Assembly: GCA_038025085.1 (NCBI GenBank)
Contig: CM076144.1
Span: 18,493,001-18,557,000 of the forward strand
DNA from: Tetragonia tetragonoides
Taxonomy: Eukaryota > Streptophyta > Magnoliopsida > Caryophyllales > Aizoaceae
DNA: 64,000 bases
Direction of reading: 5' to 3'
Position numbers and translations under genes: made by a program. Positions 37,501 through 52,500 of this stretch are shown here, piece by piece (within the stretch, counting starts at the first letter, position 1; each line of letters opens with the position of its first letter). The notes under the pieces are model-generated. The model did no database searches and was not told the origin of the DNA. It saw only the letters and a program-made list of their open reading frames with translations.

Positions 37501-40500
37501 ATCATTTCAAGCTCTGATGGAAGTTGATAATTTGTGAATATATGCATGATACTTACCTTTCTAATGAGGGTTGTGTAGTATTAGTGTAATATCTTACAAC
37601 AGCATACCACGGCATACTATTGCCCTTGTGCTTCTCACGAGGCTCCCACTTAGGGCGCGGTAAAAGCCAAGAAGCGGTGATGTAAAAAGCCTTACCCCTG
37701 CAATTACAGTTCCAACGGGGTTCTTTTTGTTTGACCATTCATTGATTAACTCTGTTTTCCCTCTCCAGTCATCCCCTATTCAGTGGAGGCTTACTCCCTT
37801 TAGATTTGAGAATATGTGGACTAGTTGTGTCTATTTTGAAAGAGGGTTCAGGAGTGGTAGGAAGCATGTGATAGAGGAGTGGCGTGGGTTCGGTTTCATG
37901 AGGTAACTTAGTTTGTTAACAAGAAACTCCAGGGTTGGAACAAGAAGGTGCTTGGCGATATTAGAGTCAAGAACAGTGAGTTTTTAAGGATATCCTTGTA
38001 GTTGACTGGGTTATTAGTGAATGATGGAAATGGAGAGCAGATTCGATTTTGGAGGATGGATAGGGTAACGAGCAGCCATTGTGTGAGGTTTCCTAGGGTA
38101 TACCAGCTTTCAACACTGCACGAAGCTACTGCTTCCCAATTCTACTCCTCTTTGATAGGCACGTGGAACTTGCATCTACGGCGACCTACCCAGGAGTTGG
38201 AGAAGGGGGAGGTGGCATCTTTGCTGGAGGTTTTCGAGTCTGTTCAGTTACAGGGTTGGGAGGATGTTAGGAGGTGGGGGGCTGATACTTCTGGGGTATA
38301 TTCATGTAAATCTTTCCTGCAGCCCTTGGGGCTGCCAATACAGCAGCATGGGTTCCCGATTGTGAAGTGTCTGTGGAAGGCGAAGGTGCCACTTAACGGC
38401 TGTTTGTGTTGACTTTGGCGTTGGATAGGATTAATACTAATGAAATATAGCAATGGAGAAGGCCAAATTCAGCCTTGTCTCCCAATATGTGCATGCTTTG
38501 CCGGGCTAGCAGTGAGACCTCTACGCATATCTTCTTGAGGTGTAGTGTAACAATCCAACCCAACTACCTCGTAACACAACCCACTATGGTGGGAAATCCC
38601 CCAATGGGCCCATATAATGGACCACTTAAGCCCAAAAGGGGAAAACCTTGTTGCTTAGTAGATGGGTGGAACCACTAATAAACCATTCTCAATCCTCACA
38701 ATCTTCCGATGTGGGACATGGAGTGTTACATGTAGGGTAGCTCGGGTTCTCTGGTGTAAGTTGTCCGCTGTTATGGGGGAGAATCGGGAATGTCCTGATA
38801 GTGTTATGGGAATTATGCTCTCTTTGTGGGCGAAGGCTGCTGGGTGTTTCCGGACTTACCCTTTACTCATGTTACTCTTCATTGGGCTGATTTGTAATTA
38901 GATTCCTCTTGAGGACTTCTTGTCCTCTTAGGGTGTAATTCTGGTTTTATTAATACAATTTTTTTCTTATCTAAAACAAATAGTGAATGGTGGAACCGAT
39001 GAGGGCTGTCTAGAAGGAGTCTAGAGCTTAGGAATGACTTGGGAGGTGCTCTTGAGTGAGAGACAGAGGCAGACCTAGAGGCAGAAGATGAGGTGAGATT
39101 GAGTAACCAAGGTGATACAATTTCAAGGTTGTTCTTTAAGGTGATTAATGGAAGGAAATCAAGGAGCTACATTAAGGAGCTGGTGACAGAAGAAGAGGTT
39201 ACTGTGAAAGGAAGCTATTTTTGCAGTACTGTGCATGTGGCTAGAGATGAATGCCATGGTATTTTCTGGTATTTCTGTGCCAGTTGATGTGTTATGGGAT
39301 AGTCCGATAGTGTACTCTATTTAGCCTCCTTGTGGGCAAAGGCTGCTGGGTGTTTTCGTAGCTATCCTATTACACATGTTATGCTTCATTGTGCTGATTT
39401 GTAATTAGACTGCATTTGAGGACTCTTTAACCTCTTAGGGGGAAACTCTGTTTCTATTACTCCAATACTGTTAGTAATACTTTCTCTTTATCTAAATAAT
39501 GGAGCTGGTGAAGTGGTGACTGGAGATGGAGAGGTAGTCCGTAGTTATAAGGATTTGGAAAGGATTAGTCAAGAGATAAAGGATTTTACTCCTCCCTTTT
39601 TGTTGTGTTAATGCAATCTTGTTCTTCCAGTTTTTCCCCATTGTGGGCCACGTCACAACAAATATGAACCACACAACATTTCAAAGACCTATATCAATTC
39701 AGCCCACTATAGTTCGAAGCTGAAAAGTTAAAATAGTGATTCTTTCAGCACCACCAGAAATGAATAAAACTAATGAAACTTCATGCAATGGAAAAAAAAA
39801 TATAAACTTTTAATTAGCTGTTTATGGTAGCACTTTTTAAGTTTATAAGTTTATTGTTCCATAGTTATCTTTCTTTGATCATTAAGTGGAAGTCCAGAAC
39901 TTAACAAATTCTTCTTTCAATAGATAGAAAATTATTTAGAAGATTTTCTGTTCCATTATTTTGCTTGTGTTTTAGCTTGAGTAATTCCATAGTGTGTAGT
40001 TAGTTGGAGGACAGACTCTAAAGTTACACGTGAAAGTTGTTCTTGTAGTGGAGCTGTCTTGTTGACGTAGAAAACTGCAGTCTAGCAGCGATTTTGAAGA
40101 TCTAAATTTCATTGCATCGAATATCGCTGCATTCTGAAATAGGAGGTAGAGAAGGTGAAATGCACGCCAAGTCTTTTGGTGAAACACAATTATTATCAGG
40201 TGTTCAACAGGGAAATTTAATAATCTATTCATAGTATCCCAGCTTTACTCGAATGATGCTTTGAATCCGGTTAGGCTGTTAATTATGACAATATATATGG
40301 TGGGAGAATTTACATGTAAGAACAGCTGGTTTCTTGGGCTAGCAAAATGATTTGATAAGGTTGCTTAACTACCTACTGTTTTCACCTCACTATCATAAGT
40401 CATAATTCCACCAACTGGCTGTAGCTGGCTTCTGGTTCTCTACATCTTTGTTTTTACTCTTATCATCTCCTTAATTCGCTTCATTATTGCTTCCAAGTTT

Positions 40501-43500
40501 CTTAGTACTGGGACTTGTATCGTAGGTTGGGCCGTACAGCAGAATTCTTAATTTATGGACATGGGCAGCAAAGAAGAGCTGTTGTTGAGGCAGTTCGTTT
40601 ACTGGAAAGCGAAAAAGGCAGACAAAGTCTTGATGCTTGTAAGGCAGATGGGTCCCCCGATGATATGAAGGTCCAGAATTTCAAGGACAAGTCGCAGAAA
40701 TGGCTGAAATTTGTGACCCAGGTGTGGCATACGCATCTCCCTTGAGTACTTCCTTTGTTGTAGTGTTCTTGCTGCCATGCATAAAGATCACTAGTTTTGG
40801 AACAATTTTTTAAATAATTTCGTGAAAGTTCATATATCCTTTTTCTCACAGTTGGTAGGTAGTTAAACATGTTTGACTGGTTTTATATTTCTTTGTATAA
40901 CCATCTTATTTTACTCTCCATTTCAGAGAAACTATATAGAATTGATCAATGAGAGGAATAGTTTAGCATTTATAATATAGGAAATGTTAGAAGTCTTGTA
41001 TGTATATTGTGCATTGATTAATTATATACATATTAAAATTGAACAATTTGAATTGAATTGAAATTGAAAGTAGGACAGTTTTTGAGAGTGGGACTAATTG
41101 AAATGAAGAAAGTAAATGCATGTATTTCAAGAAACACAAATACCTTAAGTAAAGATAGCTTGTACAAGATCATCACTAAGGTTCTTTGAAATCGGCTGGA
41201 AGCTTGGAACTTTTTCTTACATTATCCCGATCATAAACTGCTTTTGTTGAAGGGAGCTTAGATACTGCATTTGTGGCAAACGAGGTGGTGGATGAGGTTA
41301 GGAGGGTGGGTCGAAGAGGAGTAGTGTTCAATCTAGACTTTGAGAAGATGTATGGCAGAGTGGGCTGGAAATTTCTTGATAAGGTGCTTCAGAAGAAGGG
41401 CTTCAGCGATCAGTGGTGGTGGGGGATTACATGTTGGTTCTCTAAAGCCTCTATTTCTGTATTTTGATCAAACTTTCTTGCGGAGCTTGCTGCTTTGGTT
41501 GGGTATGAGATTGAAAGCTGGGGCTTTCGTATTTGGGCATGCCACTTAGCGGGATGCCCCCGATATGAGGCCTTTTGGGAACCGGTGATTCACTGGGTGT
41601 CTAAGAAGCTAGATGGAGTGTGGTTTATTTCTCCTGGGGACTTATTACTTGACTGTAGTCCTGTTTGTCCAGTATACCCTCATACAGTCATACTATCTGT
41701 CTGTGTTGAGGGTGCCAGATTCAGTGAGCCAGTGACTAAGAGGATTGAGATGTTAATGAGGGACTTTTTATGGTCCGGGTTGACGGTGGCAGAAAGTATC
41801 ATTTGGTGAGCTGGGTGTGGGAGTTGGGACGTCTGTTTTCTAAGAATATTGCTGTAGTTGATAAATGGTTGTGGTGGTTAGGAGTAAGTATGGTGTGGCG
41901 GTGTGCAACAGAATCGGTGTGATGTGCTGGCTTCAGCAAGGGCTACACATGCTTGCCGATCGAAGTTTGTCACAGAGGTGCTTCCTTTTTTTCCTTCCTC
42001 TAGTGAAGTTGAGGTTAGGGATTGGATTGAGGATTCGATTCTGGGACGATGATTGGATGGAGGGGCAACCGTTCTGTACATATTTCCACATTTGTTCCAG
42101 CTCCCTATCCTTCATAATGCTATTGAGTTTTTACTGATCAAATGATGGCTCTTGGGATTTACATTGCGGAGATGTCTTTTCGGTTGGGAAGTGCAGGAGC
42201 TGACATCTTTGCTAGCTGTTTTGGATACTCTGAAGTTGCCTGTCAGATTCTAGGGTCTTGACGGCCCGACGGGTGATTCTATGGGGATCTTCTCCTGTAA
42301 GACATTTCTTCAAATTCTCACTCTTTAGTACCCTCAGTTTTCTATAACAAAGTTTCGTTGGAAAGCAAGGGTTCCTTGAAGGTGCAGGCTTTTGTGTGGA
42401 CCTTTGGCATTCTAAAGATTAACATTAATGATATGCAATAGTGGAGAGGCTGTGTATTTCCCCAGACATTTGTGTTCTCTGTAGGGCCAGCAATGAGACT
42501 GCAGTCTTTGTTCAATTCCTACTAGTTTGACTGAGATGGATAGTGTCACAAAGACATGAATATATGCACCCTAAATGTTGGTTGCAATAGGATGAAAATA
42601 GAGGCAACAAAAACCTCTAAAGAAATTTATGGACCACTTATTTTCATTAAACTGTTTATATCTTGTTTAACATATGTTGCAGGCTAAAGCTTCTGGTAGG
42701 ACACCAGAGGAATGCCGGCAAAAGGGTGATGAAATTGGAGTATGTTAATAAGTTACTTATCCTGAATTGCTCTTCTCTCCTTTTTGTGTCCCTCTTTTGC
42801 CTAGAAACTATTTCTTAATTAGTTTAATTATGATTTTGTATCAGGCTGCTATACTAAATAATTACAATGATACATTAAGATCTTGTAATGCTCTAGATTA
42901 CCATGATCTGATCAGCTGCTCCGTCAAGCTGGTTACTGAATATCCTGAAGGTTCTTCTCTTCTCTACCAACTTTACAACGTTATAAGTAGTATTTTCTCA
43001 TACTTATTATTCCTTTTGTCGTTGCTTAGTCCTCAAGGAATGTCAAGCATCATGGAAAGCCATCATTGTTGATGAATTTCAGGATACAAGTGCAATGCAA
43101 TATGTCCTGCTGAGGCTTCTGGCATCCCATGGCCAGATCACTGTTGTTGGGGATGATGATCAGGTTAACTAGCTTTATGTTTAGCTTCTTTACCTTTTAG
43201 TAGTTCATTTCCTTATTCTTGTCCTACAGAGACTCTTTGTGTTTGTCGTGTGTTAAATGAATGCCGAAGAGGGCGGATACTGTCACAGGGCTTGCTGGCT
43301 GCATTTCAATTTTGTGTTGTCCAAATTCAGTATGGATTTAGAGCTAACATGCTTTGAGTTATTTATTGCAGTCCATTTTTAGTTTTAATGGGGCCGATAT
43401 TTCTGGATTTGATTCGTTTCGCAAAGATTTCCCCAACCACAAAGAGGTATATCTCAGAATTGCAAATCCAATTTATGTAGAGTGCAGCTGCACACCATTT

Positions 43501-46500
43501 CCAGGGGAACTAATAAGACGATCATCGTTATTGCATTTCAAGTGAAATTCTTTCCTCAAGTGCTCTGTTTCCCTTTCAGGTTCGGTTAAAGAAAAACTAT
43601 CGCTCTACTTGGTGTATTGTTGAGGCTGCTGCCTCTCTAATTAAGCATAACATAAAAAGGTGCCAACTAAAGCAGGTGCTTACAGATAATTCTTCTGGTT
43701 CCAAGGTATATTCTTCTCAGATTACACATCGGTGTGGTTGAGCCAATCCTTAGTATAGCCATTCTTTGCCCTGCACATGTCAAAGACTTTGCTGTTTGTC
43801 CAGATAACATTGAAGGAGTGTCGCAGTGAGGACGTGCAGCGTGCATATGTTGTAGATAAGATATTGGAAACCATTTCGAATTCCTCAGAAGCTAAGACTT
43901 CATTTGGCAATATTGCGATTCTTTATCGGAGACAGGTTAAATTTATTGCTTGCCATAATTTTCAGAATCTTTATTATTTGCATTGTAATTTACTGAAGCT
44001 TTACATGTTATCTATTGACAGGTTACTGGCAGATGTTTCCAAGCAGCCTTCCGTGACAGGAAAATTCCTTTTAATGTTCATGGTGTTGCATTCTACAGAA
44101 AAAAGGTTCCCATGATTCTCTACCTATCATTCTTTCGCAATGGTACCCTTTTCACTGAGTGCATTCTTCTCCGACTGTTAATATTGTATGCTTAAATCTT
44201 GGGCAAATACCACACTTCAAAATCGAAAAGCACATGTAGTCATCAGTCTAACCTATACATAGGGTATGAGGAGGCTATGATGTATCCCTAAACTGGAGGT
44301 ATAAATGATTGAAGAAGCCAAGTGCAGAGCTTGGGAAGCATTACAAGTTGATTGCACAAGATTGCAAGAGAATATGTCCGAGTTGGACAAGGTTATGGAA
44401 AGGAGAGAATGAGTGACCTTGACCAACTGCGATGTATTAAGCTATGTTACATGTACCCGTAGTTTTGGCTGGGAGGAGCTGGATCACCTTGCTGCAACTT
44501 GCTTGTCCAGCATACTGTTATAATATCTCTCTTTGTTTAAGGTGCTGTGCCTGTTGCTAAGAAGATTGAAAAAATGAAGAAATTTTTTATGGTCTTGGAA
44601 GTGATGGAGATAAAAGGAATCACTTGGGTAGCTGGGACTTGTTGTGCCGTCCTAAAGAAGAGGGAATCCTGGGTATTGTGCGGTTGGTGGCCAGAGATGG
44701 GGCTTGTGTCCCAGACTTGGAAATGCCTTTGTGAAGGCGGCATAACATGGCTAAGTAGATTGTTGATGTTATTCTCAGGTTAGTTACAATGCCAGACAAA
44801 TAGAAGTTTGATACATTGATCTTGTTTTAGAAGAACAAGGGATACATCTAAAGGTGTAACAACTGAACAGAAGAAAGAAGGCGTCACATCAGTAGATTAC
44901 GGGATAGGATGATGGTAAAGAGAAGATGTATCCATCTCTGGGATGTGGGATCCGATTAGGTTCATGCCAGCCATATTAACAATGGACCTACATGTTGATC
45001 AACCATTCCTGGAGAGTTCCCCCCCTCTTCATCTCCCCCACCCCCCTCCTTGTGTATGTATGGGGTGAGGAAGGGGGGAAGTACTGAACTACTGATGTTC
45101 TGATAGTGTTACTGGATGCTGGTAGTATTACAAGATATGCTGTTATAGTCATCAATCTTAATATAGTGAAAAAGCTGGGAATTTTGACTGAATTATTTTG
45201 CTAATATTAGGTAATGAAAGCGATCATGGCCATGCTTAAGACGACACTACCTGGGTGTGATGATGGTTCTCGTCAAGTTTTCAAAACATTTTTGCCATAT
45301 GAGAAAGAAGAAAAAAAGCGGGTAATGCTGTTAGTGTTTGTTTGCCTTTCTTAATTGTATTTTTGACCCCTTGGCCAGTGAATCTATATGGCTACCTTCC
45401 CATTTTGTTTTCCCGTAAAGGCTATCATAATGTATGCTGATCCTAATTTGATGTTAGTGATTAATTTTGTCCAGATTATTGAGCACATTGATAAAATATC
45501 AACTGTCAGGAAATGCAGCTTTATATCAGCTGCATCAGACATCTTTAGTGCGAAGATATCTGGTACCTTCAAGAGGTTTTGATTCAGATTCTCTAGCAAA
45601 TGTTATTACGTGTACACTTTCCTAAGCTTAAAATTATCAACCAGTATGTTTTCTTGATTGACGCAGATATTCTTACTTGTTATTTCAGAAGTCAACTCAG
45701 CCAGGGACGAAAGGTGCTGCAAACACTGCAGATGATATCAAAACTTGTCAATAAGGTAATTATTTGAATCAGCATGTGGAATACAGCCTTCATTGCCACT
45801 CCTATTAATGGCATGCAAATAGCTGCCAGGATGTTAAAAATACTTTCAAGATGGATCTACGTGAACTCTATATGTACATTTATTCTGGTACTAGCCATGT
45901 AAAAGCATTTCTTTCCACGTGCATATAAACATTGCTAGTATGGCATATGCGAAACCCATTCATGGTGACTGAAAGAGCATGTTACTTCCTAGTCTTTGTG
46001 CTATCATATTTTCGAGAAAGAGCACTTGGCTTCTGAAGTTTATGTATACCTTTTTACATATAAAGAAAAGAAAATGTTACGATTCATTTGTCTCATTGTG
46101 TGCAGGAACAATCAATATCAGCTGTCATTACATCTGTTGCAAACCTCCTCCCTCAGGTTGGTTGTATGAGTCTTTGACTTTCGTTTCCTAGTATTGATAT
46201 TTTCCTTGAGATTATAGTTAATATTAGTGCATCAAATAGGAGTTTTACATGCTTATAAACACTTTTATTTGATGGCAATGTACGAACTGACGGAGCTTGA
46301 CAAATTTCTCTGCAGTTTGCACTGGTTGATCATGTAAAAGATTCATGTTACATGCATTAGCTCTATACTGTATTTATTAGTAGTTCCAGTTTTAATTTCT
46401 CCTTATGAAGAGAACAGAATGAAAAGATTGAAAGCGCTCTTTCTTTCTTTGATTTTTATTTTTAGTATTTTAATGATAAATAAACGCCCTTTCTTTCTCT

Positions 46501-49500
46501 CGCTCTTTACTTCACAAAATTGTTTGTTTGGAACTGACACTTGCAATGCTGCCTTAAAATATCAATATTCCAGTTGCAGAAGAAAATCTGTGGATTTTTG
46601 TAAGTTTTGTCCTATGTTTTGCATAGGCTGGATATTTGAATCCTCTCACTTTGCATTAGCTGCATATAAGAACTTACTATTCCCTTTTCAGTGTTTTTTT
46701 ATTATGTTTCATTGTTTATTTCACCATTTTACTTATTCTCATTATGATTCAAATCTATCTATCACAGAAATACCTTCTTGAAAAACGGGCTGTTGTTGAT
46801 TCTGATGGAGGGAAATTGCTGAATGAGGACAATGATCTCAGATCTGTAAGTTTGGATTGTTTTAACAACAGCGTAACTTGTCCCTTGCTCATACCAGAAA
46901 CACCTAATTCTGTTATAAGTTTCAGTTATCATTAGTGATTGTGATATCACCGTTTTGCAGGTGCTGGAATACTTACTTGATGATGTATCTGATTTTTTAT
47001 CATCACAATCTGCTCTCAGACAAACTGGAACTGATGGTGTAGTGGAAAACAAAGGTTGTGTTGAGGCGCTCAAGGCTTTTGTTGACTATATAGCTGAGAG
47101 AGAGAAGGAGAATTTTCGTTCCAGGAGACATAATAATGAAGATTCTGTTACACTGACTACCATTCATCAGGTTATTGCCATCTTTTAGTAGATGATAGCA
47201 GAATTGTCTAGTTATTTCAAAATGTTCTCTTGTTGAAAGCTGCAGTAAACATGAAGAGGCATTAGCACCTCTAATGGTGACACCTTAGTTTAGGAGTCAG
47301 TGTTGTCCCACATTGGTCAAGAAAGAGTGCCTTGAGGTGTTTATAACTAAGGGAGTTACTCCACTCAATGCCAATTGGTTTTGGGTTGGAACATCTTTAA
47401 TGTTATAACCACTCTCTTTATTGGGCCCAATTATATAAAACTTGACATGGTATCAGAGCCTCTTTCTTGAGGACCTAAAACATGTGTGTTTGGTTAAGAA
47501 AGGAATTCACGGCTTTGAGGGCTTTAGCAGGCCAATTGATTTTGTTTGGGATCGTGTGGTCTACTTGGCTTCTCTTTGGGCCAAGGCGGCTGGGGTTTTT
47601 AAGGAGTGCCCCTCACGGATGTGCAACGTGTGTGGGCTGACTTGTAGACTGTTTCTTCTTTAATAAAAATTTCTTCTTTAATAAAAGTTTTCTTATCTAA
47701 AAAAGGAGTAAAGCCATTTCTAACTCCACCTCACTTCTCCACCAAGTCAAGGCTACAATGGTGACACACTCCTACTTTTTGCTGTAACCCGATTCCCGAC
47801 CATATTTTCTCTCTGCTACTTATTCCTACAATCCTACCATTTGGTTACAAGAACTTTACATGTAGCTAAATGGATGTCTAGTATAGATTTTTTTGCATAA
47901 CCAGTGGTATTTTTCATTGTAATTTTCTTTTAAAAAGTTATAGCCGTTTGAAAACAACTAGAAAAGTTGCTGATGAAGGGGGACCCATGGAGAGCTCTGA
48001 TTGGATGGAGATATGCTTGACGTCTTCCATGTAAGGTGTCTCATTTGTGATACAAAGCTAAGGAGTCAGGCTTGACTCCTCCAAAATATCACTATTATGG
48101 GTGTCACCCACCTTCTACTCCTCTTTACACCTCCAAATTGTCATCATTGTTTGTAGATGCTCTTAGAAAGTAGTTGGTTCAGTCTGCATATATATTTTTA
48201 TTTGGCATGACTCGTCCAAAATGTCACCATTGTGGGTGTCACCCACATTGTCTCTCCTTTTGACACTTTCAACATGTCCATAACTGTGTTATTGTTTAGC
48301 TGAATTTCTATTGTGGTAATCGGACAAATAGAAATTGCAAACCTTACAATTCTTCATCTCTTGGGTCATTATGCAGTCAAAAGGCTTGGAATGGGACATC
48401 GTTTTCATAGTGAAGGTAAGTGGATATGTACAGATTTAATACCAGTGCCTTTACTGTTCCTGGTGGTGTCTTAAGTTTGAACATGATAAAGTTATGGATT
48501 TTATTCTCCATATTGGTGCAAGGAAATGAGAATCACTTCTTAAATGAGTTGGTTTGTCGAAATAAATTAATCTGAATTTTAGTTTACCAACTCTCAAAAA
48601 ATTTCTTTTATATTTAGCATTTATTTTGAACTCACAATATAGTTTTCAATCATGAGGGGTTTCATGCTTTCTTCCGATCTTCTCTTCCCCTTTCTTATTT
48701 GTGTTGAATTTTTTTTGAGTTTGATATCTATAATAAAATAATGTTATATTTAGTAGTATTTGCTTGAAAGGGGTTGAGATGGGACACTTTTAATAATCCT
48801 CAGTTTTCTGTTGTAATTTGAAGAAGCTTAGGTATGTCAAGGATAAGATATAAGATGAAATCGGGAAGTGGGGTGAATTCTAAAAGTTTGGATTGTTGGA
48901 AAAGGGCTTACTTCTCCGTAGGTGTTGTTGCATCACCCTTCTGCGGTATCATTTGTCAAGTATTACTTTGTACCATGACATTTTTCCATCGCGGTTGTAG
49001 TTTTCAATATAATAGATAAGATTACAAGGGATTTCTTGTAGACTGGGATTGGTTCTGAGAAGGAGGATCATTGGTCTTTTTAGATATGGTGTCCAGAGGA
49101 GGGAGGCTTGGGTGTGGGAAGGATAATTTCCATAAACATTATTCTTGTGGGAAAAAAGGTTTGTTTGTTTCATTTGGAGGTTGATTCCCCTTGGCACAGA
49201 GTCATAAGGAGTATTGGTTACATCAAAATGGCTGGCATGTGTGTATTGCTTGGGCTGCTACACACACTTGTCCTTGGTAGATTATTTTCACGTGTGTCCG
49301 TACTTGGATAATTATAGGAGGATCTATTAGCTGTCAGACTAGCTTGAGTCTCGAGTCTCTGATTTTTATCGTAGTGCAGATGATTCTTGTGACCTTCATT
49401 TACGAATGTCTCCACGCAATAGAGGAATGGAGGAGCTAACTTTATTGTTGGGCCTTTAATATTTTGTATTTCTGGCAGCGATGATATTAGAGTGAGGATG

Positions 49501-52500
49501 CGGGACGCATTGGGGGTTTTTCCTCGAGCTCTTTTCTTGCCTGCCTTGGCAATACCCTCACAATGTGCTTGTATTCCTATTGCCACTTTCCCTTGGAAGG
49601 CGAAGGTTCCCTTGAAGGTGAAAGCTTTTGTTGGGACAATAGCGGTAGAGAGAATTAATGCTACTGATATGCTTCAAAGGAGGGGACCAAGGTGGCTTTT
49701 CACCTGACATGTGTGGCTTTGTGCTAGTAATGAGTCCTGTTCCCATATTATTCGTCCAATGCGCAGACACAGCGATTTCTTTGTACATGATTTGTTGTTT
49801 CAGGGGTGCGCTGAGTTTTCTCATCCACTGTTCAATTATAATAAATCCATGCGGGTGAACTCAATAGTTTCATTGGATCCCATGTACAGAACTAGAACTG
49901 CAGTACCACAAAATTATCAAACCATCAGATTTGGGAGGCCCTCACAGTGTTGTGCATAAGCTATTAAGCTTTAGACAAGTTGTTTCTGTGACATCAAGTG
50001 TTATTCAGAATATTCACTCCAGCTATGCGGAGCTTCATGAGTAAGAACTTTAAAAACGTGTATCGATTATGAACTACACCCATGAATTCTTTATTGCAAG
50101 TTGTATCATAAGCTTCAACATCATTAAAACACAGCGCAGTAGCTGATTTCATGTCTCAGCCTGAGCGTTGGTTGTATTAAATTTGACAATTTTGTTAACT
50201 ATCAGATTGGGCTTAATTATTTTGCTTTCCATCGTTGGCTTGGGTTCAAATTCTCAAAGTCAGACGTCAAACTGTCCATTTTAGTTCTTTCCCTAGTGAA
50301 AGCTGTGTGCTTTTTCGGTCTTTCTTCCGAAAATATATGTTTTTCCTTCGATTCACCTATTGATATGAGAAAGCAAATGTTATTGTATAATCCAGGTAAA
50401 TGAATCTGAGATTCCATTGTTACATGAGCATAATGGGGTTATCAACGAAAACAGAAATTCTGTTGAGGTAGGTGCTTTCGCATAGCTAATGTGAAAATGT
50501 TGTATGAGTATGCATACTGTCGTGAATTCTGTGAACAATGAGTCAAGCCAGTTGAGAGTTTTCATGTGCAAACTACAGGAAGAACGACGATTACTGTACG
50601 TGGCGATGACTCGCGCTCGGAAGAAGCTTTTCATTTTGTATGTCATAATGGACTCAAACTGGCAGGTTAGTTAGTGTGGCTTTCACAAGTATGCTCTTGT
50701 TTTGATTTTGTTTCATTACTAGTGTAATTTGTAAACCTGTAAAATTTGGTATTTTAGGTGCTTTATCCTTCTCGTTTTCTTCGAGAAATTCCAGCATGCC
50801 TCCTAGAAGCTCAGGTAAGATGGTAATTCTTTTCTTTTCTTCTCTTTTGCGCTAAGCACACACTCACATATGATTTCCATGAGTAAATTTGGAAGCTTCA
50901 TCTTGTGCTAGCTATAGGCTATCACATCTAGTAGCTTTGGAGGCTAATTTATTGATTCAACTGAAATGACAACTGACAAGTTAGAGAAGTATCCTCAGGC
51001 TATCTGTTTGTTCTCTTTCTGTTTTTCTTCTTTGGCTCCATGCTTCAATGGGTATCAGTTTCGAAGAGTTGAAGCATTTGTTTTACAAGGAGTAGAAGCT
51101 ATTCAGTTAGAAAAAAAACGTGCTTCTTTGTTATACTTGAGGTTCTATTTAAATCACTCGATTTTTTTGTCAGAATTTTCAATTTAGATAGATTTTTTTA
51201 AACGAAACCACATTTAAGTCTTTTTTGATGGCAGAAGCACTTTTTAAGTTTCAAAAGGGGGCTAATTTTATTTGACTTCCAATTGACAAGTCAATTAAGG
51301 GCGAAATTGTAGTGGCATCCACCCCAGTAGTAAGTTTAGAGCCAAATAATGACTAATTATGGGTCAAATTAGGCCAAATTTAGGTAAAGGTGGTTAAACC
51401 ATAATCAACAAAGTTTTACAAGCTTGGTTTCTGAAAATGAAGTTTATTAACGGTGGGTTCTTAAAATTTTTGACCTATTAAAAGTTGGTTTCTTGACAAA
51501 TAATCCTAATTTTCTAAATCATAGGTAATATTTCCTTGGTCCCACATTGACCTTCCCATTTCCGTATCGGGTATGTTTTGCCACTTGGTAGAGTTCATTC
51601 TCTCTTTCTCCCACTTGGTACTAGTGCAAAGGTATGTGAGGGCCCATTGCTTTTTTTTTTTTTTTTTTTTTTTTTTTCCCGTTTAATGGGGAATTGTTAT
51701 ATATTTGCTCAGAAATGGGTGTTGCTTTGGTGGCTTTAATTAACTAAGAGCGAAACTTGTGCATTTTTGCCAGGATTTTACATATCACTTTGAGTTTGCA
51801 TTTGGTCCGGGTTGCTGTATTGGGCTCCGTGTGGGCCAACGCGGTAGGGGCTTATAAATGGGATTCCCGCACGAGAGTGACTTGTAATTAGATGGTGCTT
51901 GAGGACTCTACTGGGGTATTAATAAAAAAATCCAATAAAATAAGGGGGCGTTTGGATAGGGGTAATGATTAAGGGGGTAATGGAATGAATTTTTAGGCTA
52001 AAATGGGAGGTATATGAGGTAGTTGAAGTTAGATTTTGTGAGAAAGAGGGTAATGATTACCCCCAATTGGGAGATAATAGAAACTCACCTCCCCCTAGGG
52101 TAATGGTGTTCCCCCATTTTCCTTCATTTTCTCCATTACCCCCTTAATCATTACCCTCATCACCACTTCACCTTACTATTTTATACTTTAATTTGCTCCA
52201 TTACCCCCTTAATCATTACCCCAATCCAAACGGCCCCTAAATAAAAAGAGAAGGAAAAGAAGAATCAAAATCATGCATAAAGCGAGGAAATTATCGAGGG
52301 AAATAGGTCAAACTTATTTAATAACTTGGTGGCATGGGTGGGATAGTACAATAAGAAGCTTCTGGATACATTGGGTAGCCTGTATTCTACTTCTTGCCGC
52401 TCAAGTTTGGCAGGTGATTGCCACAAATCAATATGGATGCTGGTGGATAATTTTAGAGCATGGGATGAAGAGCTCTAACTTGTTCTGGTAATCCTTTATA

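Noticed and set aside
41273..42137. Several 60-100 codon frames as small genes in helicase introns 4, 5, 12 and 19
   Set aside because: They are broken pieces of L1-type LINE ORF2.
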